The notes beneath the pieces were generated by a model. The model searched no databases. It worked only from the letters and a program-made list of their open reading frames with translations, and was not told the origin of the DNA. From positions 171 through 25,404 of the forward strand of contig NZ_KB893106.1 in the NCBI RefSeq assembly GCF_000373985.1: 25,234 nucleotides of DNA, written 5' to 3'. Position numbers and translations under genes: made by a program. Source of the DNA: Desulfobacter curvatus DSM 3379 (GTDB taxonomy: Bacteria > Desulfobacterota > Desulfobacteria > Desulfobacterales > Desulfobacteraceae). Each line of letters opens with the position of its first letter. The first letter of the stretch is position 1. Positions 15,593 through 24,867 of this stretch are shown piece by piece.

Positions 15593-15680
15593 ATGCATCA
15601 AAAAATTTCATTATAAATGAGGCGCCAAAGGCGCTGCCCCTCTGGTTGCCGGTTTTTTACCATTAACGCTTAAGTGAATG

Positions 15681-18083
15681 TCATTTGGGTACCAATGTCA
15701 GCGTATTCTTTGCATGGGCTTTAATGGCGGCATCTGAAAACCACCAGTACCGGACAGAACCATCCATAAAATCTTCAACCATATTTTTCTGATGGGGATG
15801 AAAAGTGCGGCCTGCAGCCCCACCCGGCAACACCGCCATGAGCTTTTCATCATCCCTCATATCCGCCACAAAACGCAAGGATGCACAATGGGTCACCGCA
15901 TAGGGGGCATCAAAATCATACCACCCCCGATACAGGGTTTCACCGGCCCCGCCCATGGGCATAGATCCTGTGCCGAACACGCTCTTGAGTTTCCCCTGAC
16001 GAAAAAGGGGATTAACCAGTTCAAGGGTATGCAGATCTCCCCAGCGCCATTGGGCAGGGTTATCGCCAAGGTGTAGGGACAACTCCTTTCGGGCGACATG
16101 GGCAGCCCGGATAAAAAGATCTGACATGGTTTCCGTTTTACCGGCAGTGCGTATATCATCGAAAAAAATACTCTCACCGGCCAGCACAAACTGCAGAAGG
16201 CGTTCCTGCCAGTAATACCAGCAATTCAACAGCGTCAAAACCTTTTGCGGCCCCAGATCGTCTTCAAACACAGCCAATGCAAAATGCCGGTAGATGGATT
16301 GGAAAACCAGAGGCCCTGCCTTTTCAGGATCATCTTTAAAATCCCAATCCGCCAGAATTCGCCCCAAATCTCTTGTATTCTCGTTTGCCAGAATAATCCG
16401 TGCCATAATCGGCGCAATTCGCCGGGCCATTATATTGCCGGTATCCCTTTGATATTGCCACATGTCCAAAGGGGTCTGCTCGGCTTTACCCGCCATCAGT
16501 TCCTTTAGTCTTGCATAACGGAATGACGGTGCAAAATAGGATGAATAATAATGGGGAAAGCCTGTGTCCACCGTTTTATTGTTGCAGGTGCCCACCCAAT
16601 TTTTCCCCGGGTTGATCTGCCCGGGCATTTTATCCGGGGCAATCCAGCCCCGCCAGTTGTCTGTGCCGTCTTTGACCACATAGGGAAATGTGCCGCCGCC
16701 CCTGCGCACAGGAATCCGGCCGGATGCCTGGTGGCCGATATTGCCGGAACTGTCGGCAAACACCCAGTTAAAACAAGCCACGGCCAGGTCCTGCATGGAC
16801 CGGGATAATTCTTCGGCATTTTTTGCCGTAAGGATATTCAGCAACCCGATATCAGAGGTCATGGACTCCACCGGTGCAAATCTGAGCGTAAACACCTTAT
16901 TGCCGTCCAGCCCCTTGAGGACCTTAGACACCACCGGGCCCCTGCGGGTAGTACGGATATCCAGGTCTTCCGTTCGAAAGCCGCCGGGCGAATCCTTATC
17001 TTTAATTTTCAACCGTTCTTTAATATGCCCAAAGGCAATGGAATTGTCCCCTTCCAAATAATGATCCGGATTTTTCGGATCAACGGTTTCAATGTAAAGA
17101 TCCAGCATGTCACCATAATTGTTGGTGGCGGACAACGCAACGTGCTCGGTGCGCCCCACCCCCATACCCGGGATGCCGGGAATCTGAACCCCGACAGCCC
17201 GGATACCGGGACAAATCAATCCTGCGGGATACCAGACCCCGGGCAGAAGTCTTGGGTCCAAATGAGGATCGCCGCACAGCATCGCAGATCCGGTGACGGA
17301 TTTTCCCGGGGCCACGGCCCAGTTGTTACTCCCAACCCGCAGCTTCCGATCCCCGGCAAAGGCCAAAAGACCAGGGTCAAATGGCAAAGCCAACCCAAGA
17401 TTCTCCTTGGGCGGCATCGTAATAACGCCTTTATCATCAGGGTCATCCACATTGATATTCAAAGGCAGAAGCATGGCGGTCTTTTTATACCCAAGGGTAT
17501 CCAGCAGCATCTGGGAAATGATCTCCGTGGTCAGATTGGCAGCCGTAGAATACCCCAGATAAAACAGCACACCCAGGCAGTCTTTCACCTGCCATAAATC
17601 AGGCTTGATCCCAGCCAGACGAAACTCCAAGGCAAGGTCATCGGGGCACTTTCTTATAAAGGTATTTATGCCGTCCACATAGTGCTGAAACTGTTTTCGC
17701 AAGACAGGATTCAATATATGAGCTTGTTTTACCGCCATGCGTTCAATTCCGATGGTACGCATGCGGACATCCAGCTTCCTGGCCTGTGATCCTGCCAGCT
17801 CACACATCCGTCCTTCATAATACATCCGGGTCATCTGCACCTGAAACAACTGGTCCTGGGCCGTGACAAACCCCTGGGCAAAAAACAGGTCCTCTATATT
17901 TTCAGCATGGATATAGGCAATGCCAGAATCGTCCCGGGTTACGGTCACGGGACGGCTTAAACCAGCAAGCTTTAACTGTCCGTCATTCTGGTAACCATTA
18001 AACGGCGGCAGAAAGGAAAAAAGAATTACACAACAGACCACCAGCAAAGCGATGATCACACCGACACGCCGAATCCATTTCAT
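15681..18083 (-). CDS. Penicillin-acylase family Ntn hydrolase, membrane-anchored
   Basis: The start at 18083 is chosen because AAGGAG lies just upstream; it gives 800 residues. An N-terminal hydrophobic helix (about residues 7-27) acts as signal or anchor, so the enzyme would be periplasmic. The alpha-chain region includes VTVTRDDSGIAYIHAENIEDLFFAQGF and AQDQLFQVQMTR. Autocleavage would expose Ser252 in VG-SNNWAVAPGKS, the nucleophile of the beta chain. CGDPHL and SATNNYGDMLDLY follow, all typical of S45 peptidases. Family members cleave penicillins, acyl-homoserine lactones, cephalosporins or other N-acyl amides; the substrate cannot be read from sequence. A LysE/RhtB exporter gene lies just upstream on the same strand. 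Confidence 0.9.
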   Translation of the reverse strand: MKWIRRVGVIIALLVVCCVILFSFLPPFNGYQNDGQLKLAGLSRPVTVTRDDSGIAYIHAENIEDLFFAQGFVTAQDQLFQVQMTRMYYEGRMCELAGSQARKLDVRMRTIGIERMAVKQAHILNPVLRKQFQHYVDGINTFIRKCPDDLALEFRLAGIKPDLWQVKDCLGVLFYLGYSTAANLTTEIISQMLLDTLGYKKTAMLLPLNINVDDPDDKGVITMPPKENLGLALPFDPGLLAFAGDRKLRVGSNNWAVAPGKSVTGSAMLCGDPHLDPRLLPGVWYPAGLICPGIRAVGVQIPGIPGMGVGRTEHVALSATNNYGDMLDLYIETVDPKNPDHYLEGDNSIAFGHIKERLKIKDKDSPGGFRTEDLDIRTTRRGPVVSKVLKGLDGNKVFTLRFAPVESMTSDIGLLNILTAKNAEELSRSMQDLAVACFNWVFADSSGNIGHQASGRIPVRRGGGTFPYVVKDGTDNWRGWIAPDKMPGQINPGKNWVGTCNNKTVDTGFPHYYSSYFAPSFRYARLKELMAGKAEQTPLDMWQYQRDTGNIMARRIAPIMARIILANENTRDLGRILADWDFKDDPEKAGPLVFQSIYRHFALAVFEDDLGPQKVLTLLNCWYYWQERLLQFVLAGESIFFDDIRTAGKTETMSDLFIRAAHVARKELSLHLGDNPAQWRWGDLHTLELVNPLFRQGKLKSVFGTGSMPMGGAGETLYRGWYDFDAPYAVTHCASLRFVADMRDDEKLMAVLPGGAAGRTFHPHQKNMVEDFMDGSVRYWWFSDAAIKAHAKNTLTLVPK

Positions 18084-18161
18084 GGCAACTCCTTGGATAA
18101 TCTGTAAAATTACCCCATCATATGCCCTTGGCCCCGGCAGTGTCAACAAAGGCGAAAATGC

Positions 18162-18779
18162 TTACATCCAGCCCAGAAGCCCTGCGCCCTCCCGGGCAAG
18201 CCCCCAGGCAAAACAGCACAAAAGCAGGCCAAGCCCCCTCATGGTCCAGACATAAGCCGCACCGGTTAAAAAACTGCGGGTCCGGGCCACCACAAAGGCC
18301 AGGGCGAGTTTGGAACCTACAAGCATCAGATAGAAGCCGGCCACAAATCCAATGGCGCCCCCGGGATGGATCTGCCAGGCCTTGGATGCCAGGGGCGCCC
18401 CAACGGTAATCCAGAACAGATAGGGGTGGGGGCTTAAAATATTTACCAGCACTCCTTTCATTAGGGATGCAGACACCCGGTCCGGGGATTTGGGCATCTG
18501 CCCGGCAGTTCTGATGCTTGAAATGCCCATTTTCAAAACAATCACAGACCCGGCAAGGGAAATGACACCTAGCACAGGATCGGACCCGGACAGGTAAAAA
18601 ACCAAAAGAAAGGAGATAATCAACACAGGTAAATCCGAAATCAGCGGCGCCATGGCAACACGGATACCGGCGCTTATACCCAGGCGAATGGTTTCACTAA
18701 TGACAAGGGCCAGTAAAGGACCTGGAGACAAACCGGCGGACAAGCCTAACACCATTCCCATGAACAAATATTTTTCCAT
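18162..18779 (-). CDS. LysE/RhtB-family amino-acid exporter
   Basis: The 205-residue protein is strongly hydrophobic with about six predicted membrane helices. The N-terminal GLSAGLSPGPLLALVISE matches the LysE/RhtB signature (G-x-SPGP near residues 13-22), and SPHPYLFWITVGAP (about 115-128) is the second conserved region. Length fits the family. GAGG lies seven bases before the ATG. Members export lysine, threonine, homoserine or homoserine lactone across the inner membrane; the substrate here is unknown. It precedes the acylase gene by 78 bases and may share its transcript. Confidence 0.85.
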   Translation of the reverse strand: MEKYLFMGMVLGLSAGLSPGPLLALVISETIRLGISAGIRVAMAPLISDLPVLIISFLLVFYLSGSDPVLGVISLAGSVIVLKMGISSIRTAGQMPKSPDRVSASLMKGVLVNILSPHPYLFWITVGAPLASKAWQIHPGGAIGFVAGFYLMLVGSKLALAFVVARTRSFLTGAAYVWTMRGLGLLLCCFAWGLAREGAGLLGWM

Positions 18780-18992
18780 CTACCGGCCTCATTTTTGTTT
18801 GCCCCAAAAATTTCAGGCAATTAATTTACCAGCTATATTTCACCTTTTCCATCACAAAGACAGTGGGGCCCTAAAAATCATGCCTTGCAATCATCTGCGC
18901 TATGGTTTAATTTTTGGCCCATTATTTGGTGGTTTCCTATAGACAATTAGTGCGCGGCCTGTTGCCGCTTTTTTAAAAACCTGGAACATATT

Positions 18993-20147
18993 ATGAACAC
19001 CGAACAGCAATTGATCGCCCTGTCCAAATTCAGACGCACCGTTGTCAAAGTGGGCTCAGGGGTGCTGACCCGGAAAAACAGCCTTAATATTGACGTCATC
19101 AACAGCATCGCAAATCAGATCTGTGCACTCCACGACCGGGGCATGGAAGTGATCCTTGTCTCCTCCGGGGCCATGGCTGCGGGTGTAAAAAAAATCGGTC
19201 TTAAAACAAGGCCGTCGGAAACCCCAAAACGCCAGGCGGTTTCAGCCATTGGCCAGGCGGATCTGATCCGTGAATGGGAAAAGGCCATGGAACACTGTGG
19301 CCGAAAAGTGGCCCAAATTCTTCTGACCAGAGGTGATCTGTGTGACCGGGTCCGGTATCTGAATGCCAGAAACACCCTGAATACGCTTCTGGAATGGAAG
19401 GTGCTGCCCATTATTAATGAAAATGACACTGTGGCTGTGAAATCCCTGCAATTCGGAGACAATGATAATTTGGGTGCCATGATCACCCTGCTGCTTGGCG
19501 CTGATTTGATGATCAATCTCACCGATATCGGCGGTTTGTACAATAAAGACCCCCGGACCCATGACGATGCACAGCTTCTCAAGCAGGTAACAGCCATGGG
19601 CAGCGATATTGAGGCCATGGCCGGAGAGATAGCCGGACCTTTGGGTACAGGGGGCATGGGCACCAAAATAAGTGCCGCAAAAAAGCTGACGGCGGCGGGT
19701 ATTCCCATGATCATTGCCTGCGGCCTGGAACACGATATCCTAATAAAAATAATGGACAATAATTATACGGGTACCTATTTTGTTCCCAATGGACAAAAAG
19801 CCTCATCCAGGAAAAACTGGATCGGCCTGACCCTGCAGGCCAAGGGGAGAATCACCATAGACAAAGGTGCCCAGAAAGCCGTGGTGGAACAGGGAAAAAG
19901 CCTTTTGCCGTCAGGCATTACCCGGGTGGAAGACTATTTTGAAGTAGGCGATCCCGTGGAATTCATCACAGAGGACAAAGTGGTCCTGGGCATGGGCCTG
20001 GTCAATTACAATGCCTCGGATATATTAAAAATCATGGGCTGCAAAACCAGCCAGATCAAGAAACGTTTAGGTTTCAGATCCTATGACGAGGTGATTCACA
20101 GGGATAATCTGATGATCACCGCATACCCGGATGACGCACGTTCGTAA
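18993..20147 (+). CDS. proB: Glutamate 5-kinase with PUA domain
   Basis: The 384-residue enzyme phosphorylates L-glutamate, the first step of proline synthesis. The amino-acid-kinase domain (about 12-260) has KVGSGVLT (19-26), VSSGAMAAG (56-64), INENDTVA (141-148), FGDNDNLGA (154-162) and LTDIGGLYNKDP (176-187). A C-terminal PUA domain (about 280-370, with VGDPVEFITEDKVVLGMGLVNYNASDI) is the normal long form of ProB. No strong ribosome site precedes ATG 18993. The next gene, proA, starts 34 bases after the stop, so they form an operon. Proline usually feeds back on the kinase domain. Confidence 0.96.
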   Translation: MNTEQQLIALSKFRRTVVKVGSGVLTRKNSLNIDVINSIANQICALHDRGMEVILVSSGAMAAGVKKIGLKTRPSETPKRQAVSAIGQADLIREWEKAMEHCGRKVAQILLTRGDLCDRVRYLNARNTLNTLLEWKVLPIINENDTVAVKSLQFGDNDNLGAMITLLLGADLMINLTDIGGLYNKDPRTHDDAQLLKQVTAMGSDIEAMAGEIAGPLGTGGMGTKISAAKKLTAAGIPMIIACGLEHDILIKIMDNNYTGTYFVPNGQKASSRKNWIGLTLQAKGRITIDKGAQKAVVEQGKSLLPSGITRVEDYFEVGDPVEFITEDKVVLGMGLVNYNASDILKIMGCKTSQIKKRLGFRSYDEVIHRDNLMITAYPDDARS

Positions 20148-20181
20148 TAATTTCGGGATAAATTTAAAGGAGAACCATTCT

Positions 20182-21438
20182 ATGTCTTTGGAAAATCAAA
20201 TCATTGAAATTGCCAAACAGGCCAGGGCGGCAGCCCGGATTATGGCGGCCCTGCCTGCGGAACAAAAAAATAAGGCCCTTTTTTCCATTGCCCGGCAGTT
20301 GGAAAAGGATAAAGACGTCATCCAGGCAGAAAATGCCAAGGATGTGGCCGCGGCCCGGGAAAATGGGTTATCCGATGCCATGATCGACCGGCTGACCATT
20401 ACGGATAAGGTATTGGACGGAATGGTTGAAGGCCTGGAATATGTGGCAGGTCTGGAAGATCCTGTGGGCACGCTCTCGGATTCCTCCATCCGTCCCAATG
20501 GCATTGAAATGGCCAGAATGCGCATTCCGTTGGGGGTGATCGGCATTATCTACGAATCAAGGCCCAATGTTACGGTGGATGCCGCAGGTCTGTGTCTGAA
20601 AGCCGGCAATGCCGTGATCCTGCGGGGCGGTTCCGAAGCCATTTACTCCAACCAGGCCCTGGCTCGGGCCATTGAACAGGGTATTTCCACAGAAGGCCTG
20701 CCGGCCGGTGCCGTCCAGGTGATCCCCACGTCGGACCGTGCTGCCGTAGATATCATGCTCAAGCAGGAAGAATATATCGACCTGATCATCCCCAGGGGAG
20801 GCGAAGGCCTGATCCGCCATGTGGTGGCAGCCTCCAGCATCCCTGTACTCAAACATTACAAAGGGGTGTGCCACGCCTATGTGGATGATCTGGCAGACCT
20901 GGACATGGGCGTCAGCATCGTACTTAATGCCAAGGCCCAGCGGCCCGGGGTCTGTAATGCCCTGGAAACCCTGCTGGTTCATCAGGGTGTGGCCCAACAA
21001 TTTCTGCCCATGGTACATAAGGCACTGGCCCAGGCCGGTGTCACCCTTAAAGGATGTCCCAAAACCTGCGAAATACTGCCCGATGCACTCCCTGCCACCG
21101 AAGCGGACTGGCCCATGGAGTACCTGGATCTGACGCTGGCCGTCAAGGTGGTTAAAGACATGGATGAGGCCATGGCCCATATCGCAGCCTACGGCTCCAA
21201 CCACACTGAAGCGATTATCACAACGGACCTGAACCGGTCCCGGCGCTTTATCCGGGAAGTGGATGCCTCCCTTGTTATTGTCAATGCATCCACCCGGTTC
21301 AATGATGGGGGCGAACTGGGCCTGGGCGCAGAGATCGGCATATCCACATCAAAACTGCATGCTTACGGTCCAATGGGCATAAAAGAGCTGACCACCACTA
21401 AATTTGTGGCCTGGGGGAACGGACAGATCCGGTCCTGA
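20182..21438 (+). CDS. proA: Gamma-glutamyl phosphate reductase
   Basis: ATG 20182, preceded by AAAGGAGA (20166-20173), gives 418 residues, the normal ProA length; an upstream in-frame start at 20131 would overlap proB and is rejected. The enzyme reduces glutamyl-5-phosphate to the semialdehyde with NADPH. It is an aldehyde-dehydrogenase-fold protein with YESRPNVTVDAAGLCLK (124-140), GNAVILRGGSEA (142-153), and the catalytic C258 in AQRPGVCNALETLLVH. The C-terminal ASTRFNDGGELGLGAEIGIST segment is diagnostic. It acts directly after ProB. Confidence 0.97.
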   Translation: MSLENQIIEIAKQARAAARIMAALPAEQKNKALFSIARQLEKDKDVIQAENAKDVAAARENGLSDAMIDRLTITDKVLDGMVEGLEYVAGLEDPVGTLSDSSIRPNGIEMARMRIPLGVIGIIYESRPNVTVDAAGLCLKAGNAVILRGGSEAIYSNQALARAIEQGISTEGLPAGAVQVIPTSDRAAVDIMLKQEEYIDLIIPRGGEGLIRHVVAASSIPVLKHYKGVCHAYVDDLADLDMGVSIVLNAKAQRPGVCNALETLLVHQGVAQQFLPMVHKALAQAGVTLKGCPKTCEILPDALPATEADWPMEYLDLTLAVKVVKDMDEAMAHIAAYGSNHTEAIITTDLNRSRRFIREVDASLVIVNASTRFNDGGELGLGAEIGISTSKLHAYGPMGIKELTTTKFVAWGNGQIRS

Positions 21439-21453
21439 TCAGTGCTATTCTAA

Positions 21454-21510
21454 AACTTAAGATCAGCCCGGGGTGATACAACTAAGATTATCCGGGCTGA
21501 TCTTAAAGTT
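21454..21510 (+). terminator. Long hairpin after proA
   Basis: AACTTAAGATCAGCCCGG (21454-21471) pairs with CCGGGCTGATCTTAAAGTT (21492-21510), 18 pairs with one bulged base, across a 20-base loop. There is no U-tract, so it may be a transcript-stabilising structure or repeat element rather than a simple terminator. Confidence 0.55.
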
Positions 21511-21524
21511 CCACTGTACAGTGG
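21511..21524. repeat. Perfect 14-bp palindrome
   Basis: CCACTGTACAGTGG is perfectly self-complementary and directly abuts the proA hairpin. It lies about 115 bp upstream of the nitroreductase gene and could be an operator for a dimeric regulator or part of the same repeat structure. Confidence 0.5.
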
Positions 21525-21639
21525 CATTACAACCAACTTTTAATCACTGGTAACTTCTAACCATATCTTTTGATTGTCTTATTATTCATGGTCTGCGGCC
21601 TAGTACAAAACCCGAATATATGCGGCAGAAGGAAATAAT

Positions 21640-22227
21640 ATGAGTCTAAATAACGAGGTCCTGAATTGTATTCATGAACGAAGAAGTACACGCCGTTTCA
21701 CTGAACGGCAAATATCATCAGAACAGCTGGATACGCTGCTTGATGCCGCAATATGGGCGCCCAGCGGCGGCAACAACCAGAGCTGGTTATTTACTGCCAT
21801 TCAGAAAAAAAGTGTGCTTCTTCACTTAAACAAACTTGTTTGTGAAGGATTCCAACGTTGGGTGCCTGATGACGATTACCCCACAAAACATGCCATGAAG
21901 AAGCGTTCAAGCCAAGAAGGCTATAATTTCTATCACAACGCACCAACCCTCATTATTGCCTCCAATAAACCCAATTACGAAAATGCCATGGCAGATTGTT
22001 CCCTGGCGCTCCAGAACATATTCCTTGCGGCCCAGTCCCTTGGGCTGGGAAGCTGTTATATCAATCAACTTCATTGGCTTCGGCATGATCCGGACGTCCG
22101 GGCGTATCTGCTTGAAATGGGCATCCCCAGAGAACATACCATCTGCTCTTCCGCTGCTGTCGGGTTTATAGATAAGGAATCACCCGCACCTGTCCGTAAA
22201 GAAGGCACGATACAGATCATTCGATAG
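21640..22227 (+). CDS. Nitroreductase-family FMN oxidoreductase
   Basis: The 195-residue protein begins with the FMN-phosphate contact RRSTRRF (residues 14-20), followed by APSGGNNQSW (40-49), the usual flavin-binding pair of this family. A C-terminal LGLGSCYINQLHW segment and ICSSAAVGF complete the fold. Members are homodimers that reduce nitro-aromatics, quinones or flavins with NAD(P)H; some have specific biosynthetic roles. The substrate is not evident. AGAAGGAA precedes the ATG. It appears monocistronic or loosely linked to pepF, whose start is 91 bases downstream. Confidence 0.9.
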   Translation: MSLNNEVLNCIHERRSTRRFTERQISSEQLDTLLDAAIWAPSGGNNQSWLFTAIQKKSVLLHLNKLVCEGFQRWVPDDDYPTKHAMKKRSSQEGYNFYHNAPTLIIASNKPNYENAMADCSLALQNIFLAAQSLGLGSCYINQLHWLRHDPDVRAYLLEMGIPREHTICSSAAVGFIDKESPAPVRKEGTIQIIR

Positions 22228-22318
22228 AAAAACAGCGGGCTTCATCCTTGACAAGGTTTGCACAATGACCTAACCAGATATCTGTAATCGATTTATCCAC
22301 CAGCTAAAGGAGTTTTTT

Positions 22319-24130
22319 ATGGTTCATCAGCCGGACACCCTGAGAAAAGAGGTTCTTCAAAGTGACTGCTGGGATCTGTCTCCCATGTTTCAAACCACAG
22401 AAGCGTGGGAAGCGCTTTTCCAAGAACTGGAAAAGAAAATACCCACCTATGACGATTTCAAGGGCACCCTTTCCCAGGGCTCTGACAGGCTTTTAGCCTG
22501 TATTGAGTTCGACCACGGTGTCGGCCGGGATATGGAGCGCCTTTATACATTCGCGCACCTGAAAAACGATGAGGATAAAACCAAGTCGGACAACGAGGGG
22601 CTTTTCCAGCGCGCCTCCAATCTGTACACCCGCATCGGGGAGGCCTCAAGCTTTATGTCGCCTGAAATTCAGGCCATACCCTCTGACCGGCTGACAGCAT
22701 TTCTCGATGAAGAATCGTTTAAACCATACCGGTTTTACCTGGAACAGATGATCAGATACATCCCCCACACAAGGGATGCAGCAACCGAACAGCTGCTGGC
22801 AATGGCCGGCGAAAGTCTGGGCGCCCCCCAAAGGATTTTCTCCCAGCTGGATAATGCGGATCTTAATTTCGGTACGGTAAAAAAGCCATCAGGCGATGTT
22901 TCTCCCTTGACCCATGGAAACTTCATCACTTTTCTGGGACATAAGGACAGGGGCTTTCGCAAAACGGTTTTTGATCAATATTACCGGACATACCATGACC
23001 ACAGACACACCATTGCTGCGACATTAGCCGCCTCAGTAAAAAAAGATCTGTTCTGGGCAAGGGCGAGGCATTTTGATTCGGCACGAAAGGCTGCCCTGTT
23101 TGGGGACAACATCCCGGGAGATGTTTACGACAACCTGATTGCCAATGTGAAAAAAGCATTTTCACCCCTTTACCAATACCTTGATTTCAGAAAACAGGCA
23201 CTGGGTGTTGACGAACTGCACATGTACGACACCTATGTGCAGCTTGTCCCTGATATTGACTTCCACATGGACTATGCACAGGCGGTTGCCACCTGCATCG
23301 AGGCGCTTGCGCCATTGGGCCGGGACTATTGCCGCACCCTGGAGCAGGGCCTGCTCAAGGGCTGGGTGGACAGATACGAAAACAAAGGCAAACGAAGCGG
23401 CGCCTACTCTTCGGGGTGTTACGATTCCAACCCCTATATCCTGCTCAACTATGATCCGCATTCCATTAACAGCCTGTTCACGCTGATTCATGAGGCAGGC
23501 CATTCCATGCATACCTTGCTTGCAAACAACACCCAGCCCTACCCCACCCACGGCTACACGATTTTTGTGGCAGAGGTGGCATCCACCCTTAATGAGGCAC
23601 TTCTGGCCCGGCATCTACTGGAAAAATACAAAGATGACCCCAAAATGAAAGCTTACATACTGAACCGGGAAATCGACAATATCCGGGGCACGTTCTTCCG
23701 CCAGACCATGTTTGCCGAATTTGAACATATTATCCATGGACTGGCCGGTGACAACCAGGCCCTGACCATTGACACCTTTACATCCGTGTATCAAGATCTT
23801 TTATCCGTATATTTCGGAGATAAAATGGTGGTTGACGAGGCCCTGACCCTGGAATGCCTGCGCATTCCCCATTTTTATTCTTCCTTTTACGTCTATAAAT
23901 ATGCCACCGGCCTGGCGGCGGCCCTGACCATTGCCAAACGAATAACTGACAAAGGCAAGCCTGCCGTGGATGATTACCTTGCCTTTCTCAAGCTCGGGGG
24001 ATCCATGTTTCCCATTGATGAACTCAGGGTGGCGGGTGTGGACATGGCATCCATTACCCCTGTACAGGCCGCGGCCTCCCATTTTGAATCACGGATCAGC
24101 GAACTGGAGACCCTGTGGCAATCCATTTAG
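22319..24130 (+). CDS. pepF: Oligoendopeptidase F (M3 zinc metallopeptidase)
   Basis: The 603-residue protein has the normal PepF length and an M3B-type layout: helical N-terminal domain, then a catalytic domain with HEAGH (H391, E392, H395) in LIHEAGHSMHTLLA and the third ligand E419 in FVAEVASTLNEALL. GAYSSGCYDSNPYILLNY is the conserved segment just before. No signal peptide is seen, so it acts on oligopeptides in the cytoplasm. AAAGGAG precedes ATG 22319 at ideal spacing. The gene end overlaps trmO by 16 bases. Confidence 0.94.
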   Translation: MVHQPDTLRKEVLQSDCWDLSPMFQTTEAWEALFQELEKKIPTYDDFKGTLSQGSDRLLACIEFDHGVGRDMERLYTFAHLKNDEDKTKSDNEGLFQRASNLYTRIGEASSFMSPEIQAIPSDRLTAFLDEESFKPYRFYLEQMIRYIPHTRDAATEQLLAMAGESLGAPQRIFSQLDNADLNFGTVKKPSGDVSPLTHGNFITFLGHKDRGFRKTVFDQYYRTYHDHRHTIAATLAASVKKDLFWARARHFDSARKAALFGDNIPGDVYDNLIANVKKAFSPLYQYLDFRKQALGVDELHMYDTYVQLVPDIDFHMDYAQAVATCIEALAPLGRDYCRTLEQGLLKGWVDRYENKGKRSGAYSSGCYDSNPYILLNYDPHSINSLFTLIHEAGHSMHTLLANNTQPYPTHGYTIFVAEVASTLNEALLARHLLEKYKDDPKMKAYILNREIDNIRGTFFRQTMFAEFEHIIHGLAGDNQALTIDTFTSVYQDLLSVYFGDKMVVDEALTLECLRIPHFYSSFYVYKYATGLAAALTIAKRITDKGKPAVDDYLAFLKLGGSMFPIDELRVAGVDMASITPVQAAASHFESRISELETLWQSI

Positions 24131-24867
24131 AACCCATCGGCGTCATCCACACCTGCTTCAAAGAAAAATTCGGCATTCCCCGGCAACCCAACCTTGCGGA
24201 AGGGGCCCCGGGGACACTGAATTTTTTTCCTGAATTTGCAAGATTCGAGGCCGTAAGAGGACTTGAACAATTTTCCCATATCTGGTTGGTTTTCATTTTT
24301 CACAGAGCCGTGAAAAAGGGCGGGAAATGGTCTGCCATGGTTCGTCCTCCCCGCCTTGGGGGGAACAAAAAGGTGGGCGTATTTGCCTCCCGGTCCCCCT
24401 TCCGGCCCAATCCCATCGGTATGTCCTGTGTACGGCTTGAGGCCATTGAATCGACGCCCAAAGGGCCGGTGCTTCACCTGACCGGGGTAGATATCCTGGA
24501 CCAGACCCCTGTTCTGGACATAAAACCCTACCTGCCCTATTCAGACCGGCTGGACAATGCCCGGGACGGTTTTGCACCGGCACCGGACAACAAAACTTGC
24601 CAGGTCGTTTTTTCAGACACGGCAGCGAGCCAGATTCGGGAACGGGAGAAAAATATACCCAATCTGCTGTCCATCATTACCCAGGTACTGGGAAATGATC
24701 CCCGGCCCGCCTACAGCAATGCCCGGTTTTCCAGTACAAAAAAAGACACCCGGGCTGGGCTGAATAAAGACCGTGTATATGGAATCCGGCTGTTTAATTT
24801 TGATCTCAAATGGCAGGCAGCAGGGAGTAAAGTCCGGGTGCTTCGCCTGGACCCGGCATCAGACTAA
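24115..24867 (+). CDS. trmO: tRNA m6t6A37 methyltransferase TrmO (TsaA family)
   Basis: The frame starts at GTG 24115, with GGAG at 24105-24108, inside the 3' end of pepF. The product has 250 residues. Family motifs are EPIGVIHT at the N-terminus, LEQFSHIWLVFIFH (50-63), GVFASRSPFRPNPIG (88-102) and DILDQTPVLDIKPY (126-139). TrmO uses S-adenosylmethionine to N6-methylate threonylcarbamoyladenosine at tRNA position 37. The C-terminal part (about 150-250) is the extra domain of the E. coli YaeB-type protein, here with an RAYSNARF-like counterpart (RPAYSNARF). Translational coupling to pepF is likely, though no functional link is known. Confidence 0.9.
   Translation: MAIHLEPIGVIHTCFKEKFGIPRQPNLAEGAPGTLNFFPEFARFEAVRGLEQFSHIWLVFIFHRAVKKGGKWSAMVRPPRLGGNKKVGVFASRSPFRPNPIGMSCVRLEAIESTPKGPVLHLTGVDILDQTPVLDIKPYLPYSDRLDNARDGFAPAPDNKTCQVVFSDTAASQIREREKNIPNLLSIITQVLGNDPRPAYSNARFSSTKKDTRAGLNKDRVYGIRLFNFDLKWQAAGSKVRVLRLDPASD

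Noticed and set aside
15621..15634. GGCGCC-AAA-GGCGC hairpin as acylase terminator
   Set aside because: The stem is only about five pairs and lacks a T-run on the minus strand; I could not support it as a terminator.
19115..19759. Long minus-strand ORF (214 codons) opposite proB
   Set aside because: It is antisense to a highly conserved housekeeping gene; its composition looks like reverse-complement coding.
20557..21204. 215-codon minus-strand ORF opposite proA
   Set aside because: It is a shadow of conserved proA codons, with no start signal or family motif.
22245..22270. Sigma54-like TTGACAAGGTTTGCAC upstream of pepF
   Set aside because: It lacks the GG-N10-GC spacing required for sigma54; as a sigma70 site it has no clear -10.
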